Shown piece by piece: positions 61,665 through 64,000 of a DNA stretch of 64,000 nt (its first letter is position 1; every line of letters starts with the position of its first letter). The position numbers were made by a program, and so were the translations under genes. The DNA is from Rubrivivax sp. (lineage in GTDB: Bacteria; Pseudomonadota; Gammaproteobacteria; Burkholderiales; Burkholderiaceae_C). Below the pieces are notes generated by a model. It was not told the DNA's origin. It was given only the letters and a program-made list of their open reading frames with translations, and ran no database searches. Location: positions 1-64,000 of the forward strand of contig JAEUPB010000073.1 in the NCBI GenBank assembly GCA_016789955.1. Reading direction: 5' to 3'.

Positions 61665-63686
61665 TCAGCGGCGCGCCTTGATCACCGCCGCGATCGCCGC
61701 GGCCAGCGTGTCGCGGTCGAAGGGCTTGCGCAGCAGCGGCCAAGTGCTGGCGATGTCCACCTCGCCCGACGCATAGCCCGTCATCAGCAGCACCGGCAGT
61801 TGCGGGAGCTGCTGGCGCACGCTGGCAGCGAGTTCGGTGCCGCGTTCGCCGCGGCCCAGCGAGATGTCGCTGAGCATGAGGTCGACGTTCTCGGAGCCGG
61901 CGAGTCGTTCGCGGGCCTGGGCCGCGCTGGCGCAGGCGTGCACCTCGGCCCCCAGCCGCTGCAGGTAGCGCTGGACCACGCTGCGCACGGTGTCGTCGTC
62001 TTCCACCAGCAGCACTCGCAGCCCCTGCGGCAGCTCGCGGCTGGCCCCGCGCGCCGGCGCCGGCCCGGGCGATGCGGTGTCGGCCTCGGCCCACTCGGGC
62101 AGGTACAGCGTGACCACCGTGCCCTGCCCCGGCACCGAGTCCAGCGTCACCGCGCCCATCGACTGGCGCGCGAAACCGTACACGGTGGACAGGCCCATGC
62201 CGGTGCCGCGCCCCGCGGCCTTGGTGGTGAAGAACGGTTCGAAGGCGCGTGCGCGCACGGCCTCGCTCATGCCGCTGCCGTTGTCGGCCACGCTCACGGC
62301 GATGAACGGGCCGGGCATGTCGCGCGCGTCGGGTTCCACGTCGCCGGGCAGCCGCTCGACGCGCCGCACCGCCAGCCGCAGCAACCCGCCGTCGGGCATC
62401 GCGTCGCGCGCGTTGATCGCGGTGTTGAGCATCGCCGACTCGAACTGCGACGGGTCGCCGCGAAGGTAGAGCGGCTGCGCCGGCAGGTCGGTCTCGATGG
62501 CCACGCGCGGGTCGATGGTCCGCCGCAGCATGCCGGCCAGCGCCTGCACCGCCTGGGCCGCGTCCACGCGCGTGGGCGAGAGCACCTGGCGGCGCGAGAA
62601 CGCGAGCAGCCGCCCCGTCAGCTCGGCGCCGCGCTGGGCCGCGCGCTGGGCCGCGTCGAGCATCTCCACGTCGCCCTGCGCGCCGGCATCGCGCGCCTGC
62701 TCCTGCAGCACCTGCAGGTTGCCGAGGATCACCGTGAGCAGGTTGTTGAAGTCGTGCGCGATGCCGCCGGTGAGCTGGCCCACCGTCTCCAGGCGCTGCG
62801 CGTGGCGCAGCTGCTCCTCGGTCTCGAAGCGCGCCAGGCACGTGGCCAGCAGGCCGGCGAGCGTCTGCACGAAGCGCAGCTCCTCCTCGCCGAACTCGGT
62901 GCTCACGTCGGCGCGCACGCTCAGCGCGCCGACGCGCCGTGTCGGGTCGGCCAAGGGCACCGCCAGCGCGCGCCGCAGCCCGGCCTGCCGATAGGCCGCA
63001 GGCACCTGGAATCGCTTCTCGGTGGCGTAGTCGGCCACCAGCACCGGGCCGCCGGTGGCCAGCACGAAGCCGGGCGCGGTCTGCGCTCGGTTGGGCACGC
63101 GGTCGCCGACCCGTTCGCCCTGGACGAGGCCGCAGCCGCCGGCCACACGGAACATGTCCAGCCCCGGTTCGAGCAGGAACACCACGCAGTTGCGCGCACC
63201 CAGCGCCTCGCAGGCGGCGCGGCCGGCGCGCTCGAGCAGCGAGGGCGCGTCGCGGGCCTCGGCTGTGAGCGCCGCGATGCGCGCCAGCGCGTCGCCGTAG
63301 CGGCCGCGCTTGATCGCCTGCCGCACGCGCGGATAGGTGCCGATCGCGCGCACCGCGGCCACCACCAGCGGCTGGCCATCGTCGTGCAGCGGGCTCAACG
63401 CGATCTCCACGATCACCTCGCTGCCGTCGCGTCGCACGGCCACGAGTTCGGTCTGCGTGCCCATCGGCCGCGCGCGCGGCGCCTTGGCGTAGCCGGCGCG
63501 GTACTGGACGTGCCGGTTGCGTGCCCGCTCGGGCACCAGCAGGTCCACCGACAGGCCGACCAGCTCGTCCTCGCGGTAGCCCAGCAGCAGGCACGCAGCC
63601 GGGTTGGCGCGCACGATCTGGCCGCCCCCGTCGATGACCAGCAGCCCGTCGGGATAGGCGCCGAACAGGCTCTCGTAGACCTTCAT
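61665..63686 (-). CDS. PAS-GAF hybrid histidine kinase with receiver domain
   Basis: 673 residues. PAS (about 3-115), GAF (about 145-285), HisKA with H-box GGIAHDFNNLLTVI (H311), HATPase (N-box NTAINARDAMPDGG, GTGMGLSTVYGF) and a C-terminal receiver with VEDDDTVR and phosphoacceptor D607 in DLMLSDISL. No membrane helix, so a cytosolic sensor. Upstream on the same strand, 58 bases away, is an OmpR-type regulator, a possible partner. Confidence 0.92.
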   Translation of the reverse strand: MKVYESLFGAYPDGLLVIDGGGQIVRANPAACLLLGYREDELVGLSVDLLVPERARNRHVQYRAGYAKAPRARPMGTQTELVAVRRDGSEVIVEIALSPLHDDGQPLVVAAVRAIGTYPRVRQAIKRGRYGDALARIAALTAEARDAPSLLERAGRAACEALGARNCVVFLLEPGLDMFRVAGGCGLVQGERVGDRVPNRAQTAPGFVLATGGPVLVADYATEKRFQVPAAYRQAGLRRALAVPLADPTRRVGALSVRADVSTEFGEEELRFVQTLAGLLATCLARFETEEQLRHAQRLETVGQLTGGIAHDFNNLLTVILGNLQVLQEQARDAGAQGDVEMLDAAQRAAQRGAELTGRLLAFSRRQVLSPTRVDAAQAVQALAGMLRRTIDPRVAIETDLPAQPLYLRGDPSQFESAMLNTAINARDAMPDGGLLRLAVRRVERLPGDVEPDARDMPGPFIAVSVADNGSGMSEAVRARAFEPFFTTKAAGRGTGMGLSTVYGFARQSMGAVTLDSVPGQGTVVTLYLPEWAEADTASPGPAPARGASRELPQGLRVLLVEDDDTVRSVVQRYLQRLGAEVHACASAAQARERLAGSENVDLMLSDISLGRGERGTELAASVRQQLPQLPVLLMTGYASGEVDIASTWPLLRKPFDRDTLAAAIAAVIKARR

Positions 63687-63744
63687 CGGAAGACCTGCGC
63701 GCCGGCGGCGCTCCGGCAGGGGACCTTCGGGCGGCCGGGCGGTC

Positions 63745-64000
63745 TCATGCTCTCTTGACCGTCGGCACGAACAGGTAGCCCGCGCCGCGCACCGACTTGA
63801 TCATCCGCGGGTTCTCCGCATCCGTCTCGATCTTGCGGCGCAGCCGGCCCACCTGCACATCGATCGTGCGGTCGAAGGGGCCGGCCTCGCGGCCGCGGGT
63901 GATTTCGAGCAGGAAGTCGCGCGAGAGCACGCGGCCCGGGTTCTCGACGAAGGCCTTCAGCAGGTCGAACTCGCCGCCGGTGATCGGCACCTCGTCGCCG
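63745..64000 (-). CDS. OmpR-family response regulator (C-terminal part, cut by window edge)
   Basis: Reading continues past the window end (GDEVPITGGEFDLLKAF), so this is the last 85 residues of a longer gene whose receiver domain lies outside. The winged-helix effector domain is clear: LLKAFVENPGRVLSRDFLLEITRG, DRTIDVQVGRLRRKIETDAENPRMIKSVRGAGYLF. It precedes the hybrid kinase gene on the same strand by 58 bases. Confidence 0.93.
   Translation of the reverse strand, partial: GDEVPITGGEFDLLKAFVENPGRVLSRDFLLEITRGREAGPFDRTIDVQVGRLRRKIETDAENPRMIKSVRGAGYLFVPTVKRA

Noticed and set aside
1..64000. tRNA genes, rRNA genes, CRISPR arrays, riboswitches, prophage
   Set aside because: Read for cloverleaf ends, regular spaced repeats and known leader motifs; none found by eye. 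A covariance-model scan would be decisive.

Overview
This 64 kb window is very GC-rich and densely coding, with almost no space between genes, many 1 to 8 base stop/start overlaps and frequent GTG or TTG starts. Gene content (many Bug/TctC-type receptors, PhoU-fused Na/Pi cotransporter, HutC/D/F/G-type histidine pathway, class I amidase with short intergenic spacing, HemN, hemerythrin) points to a chromosomal segment of a betaproteobacterium, most likely order Burkholderiales near Rubrivivax/Methylibium/Piscinibacter. This placement is inference from content; no rRNA or other marker gene is present. I saw no tRNA, rRNA, CRISPR array, prophage or intact insertion sequence.

Layout. 0.2-4.6 kb: rlmB, a tautomerase, a CDA-fold deaminase and a two-domain ferric-type ABC permease on the minus strand, with the matching ATPase divergent. 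4.7-12.0 kb: a plus-strand run of ctpA-type protease, ThiF/MoeB enzyme, LOG-family protein, arginase, cell-wall amidase, an SDR lacking the usual tyrosine, and a DsbA-fold isomerase. 12.0-15.8 kb: a compact minus-strand cassette of four poorly described genes (helical 459-residue protein, degenerate DUF305 protein, HExxH metalloprotease, CpXC protein), the best candidate for an undescribed system. 15.9-19.4 kb: DMT transporter, Na/Pi-PhoU cotransporter, divergent class I glutamine amidotransferase.

19.4-31 kb: MalT-like LuxR regulator, Bug receptor, ketopantoate reductase, a 272-base nested-palindrome element with 29-base terminal inverted repeats, an ABC receptor, a secreted metzincin, a UspA protein, a 7TMR-DISM diguanylate cyclase and a peptide-type ABC receptor. 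30.5-38 kb: overlapping minus-strand genes for a DinB-DUF924 fusion, an Lhr-type helicase and a DUF429 protein; divergent from them a MocR regulator whose aminotransferase domain has lost the PLP lysine, coupled to an R. etli-type asparaginase and a VOC protein. 38-42.9 kb: TlpA-like protein, YaeQ, a TauABC/SsuABC-like transporter and a duplicated DUF4399 protein.

42.9-51.1 kb: complete five-enzyme histidine utilisation locus (hutHU divergent from hutC-D-I-G-F) with a clear HutC operator in the divergent gap; it carries the HutF/HutG route that ends in glutamate, ammonia and formate. 51-59.3 kb: Bug receptor, carbonic anhydrase, UspA, hemN, hemerythrin, beta-CASP hydrolase, MgtC/DUF4010 membrane protein and a Crp/Fnr regulator, with two FNR-like palindromes. 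59.3-64 kb: LuxR regulator divergent from a SAM methyltransferase of the type often annotated as making a hydroxypalmitate methyl ester signal, then a PAS-GAF hybrid kinase and an OmpR-type regulator cut by the window edge.
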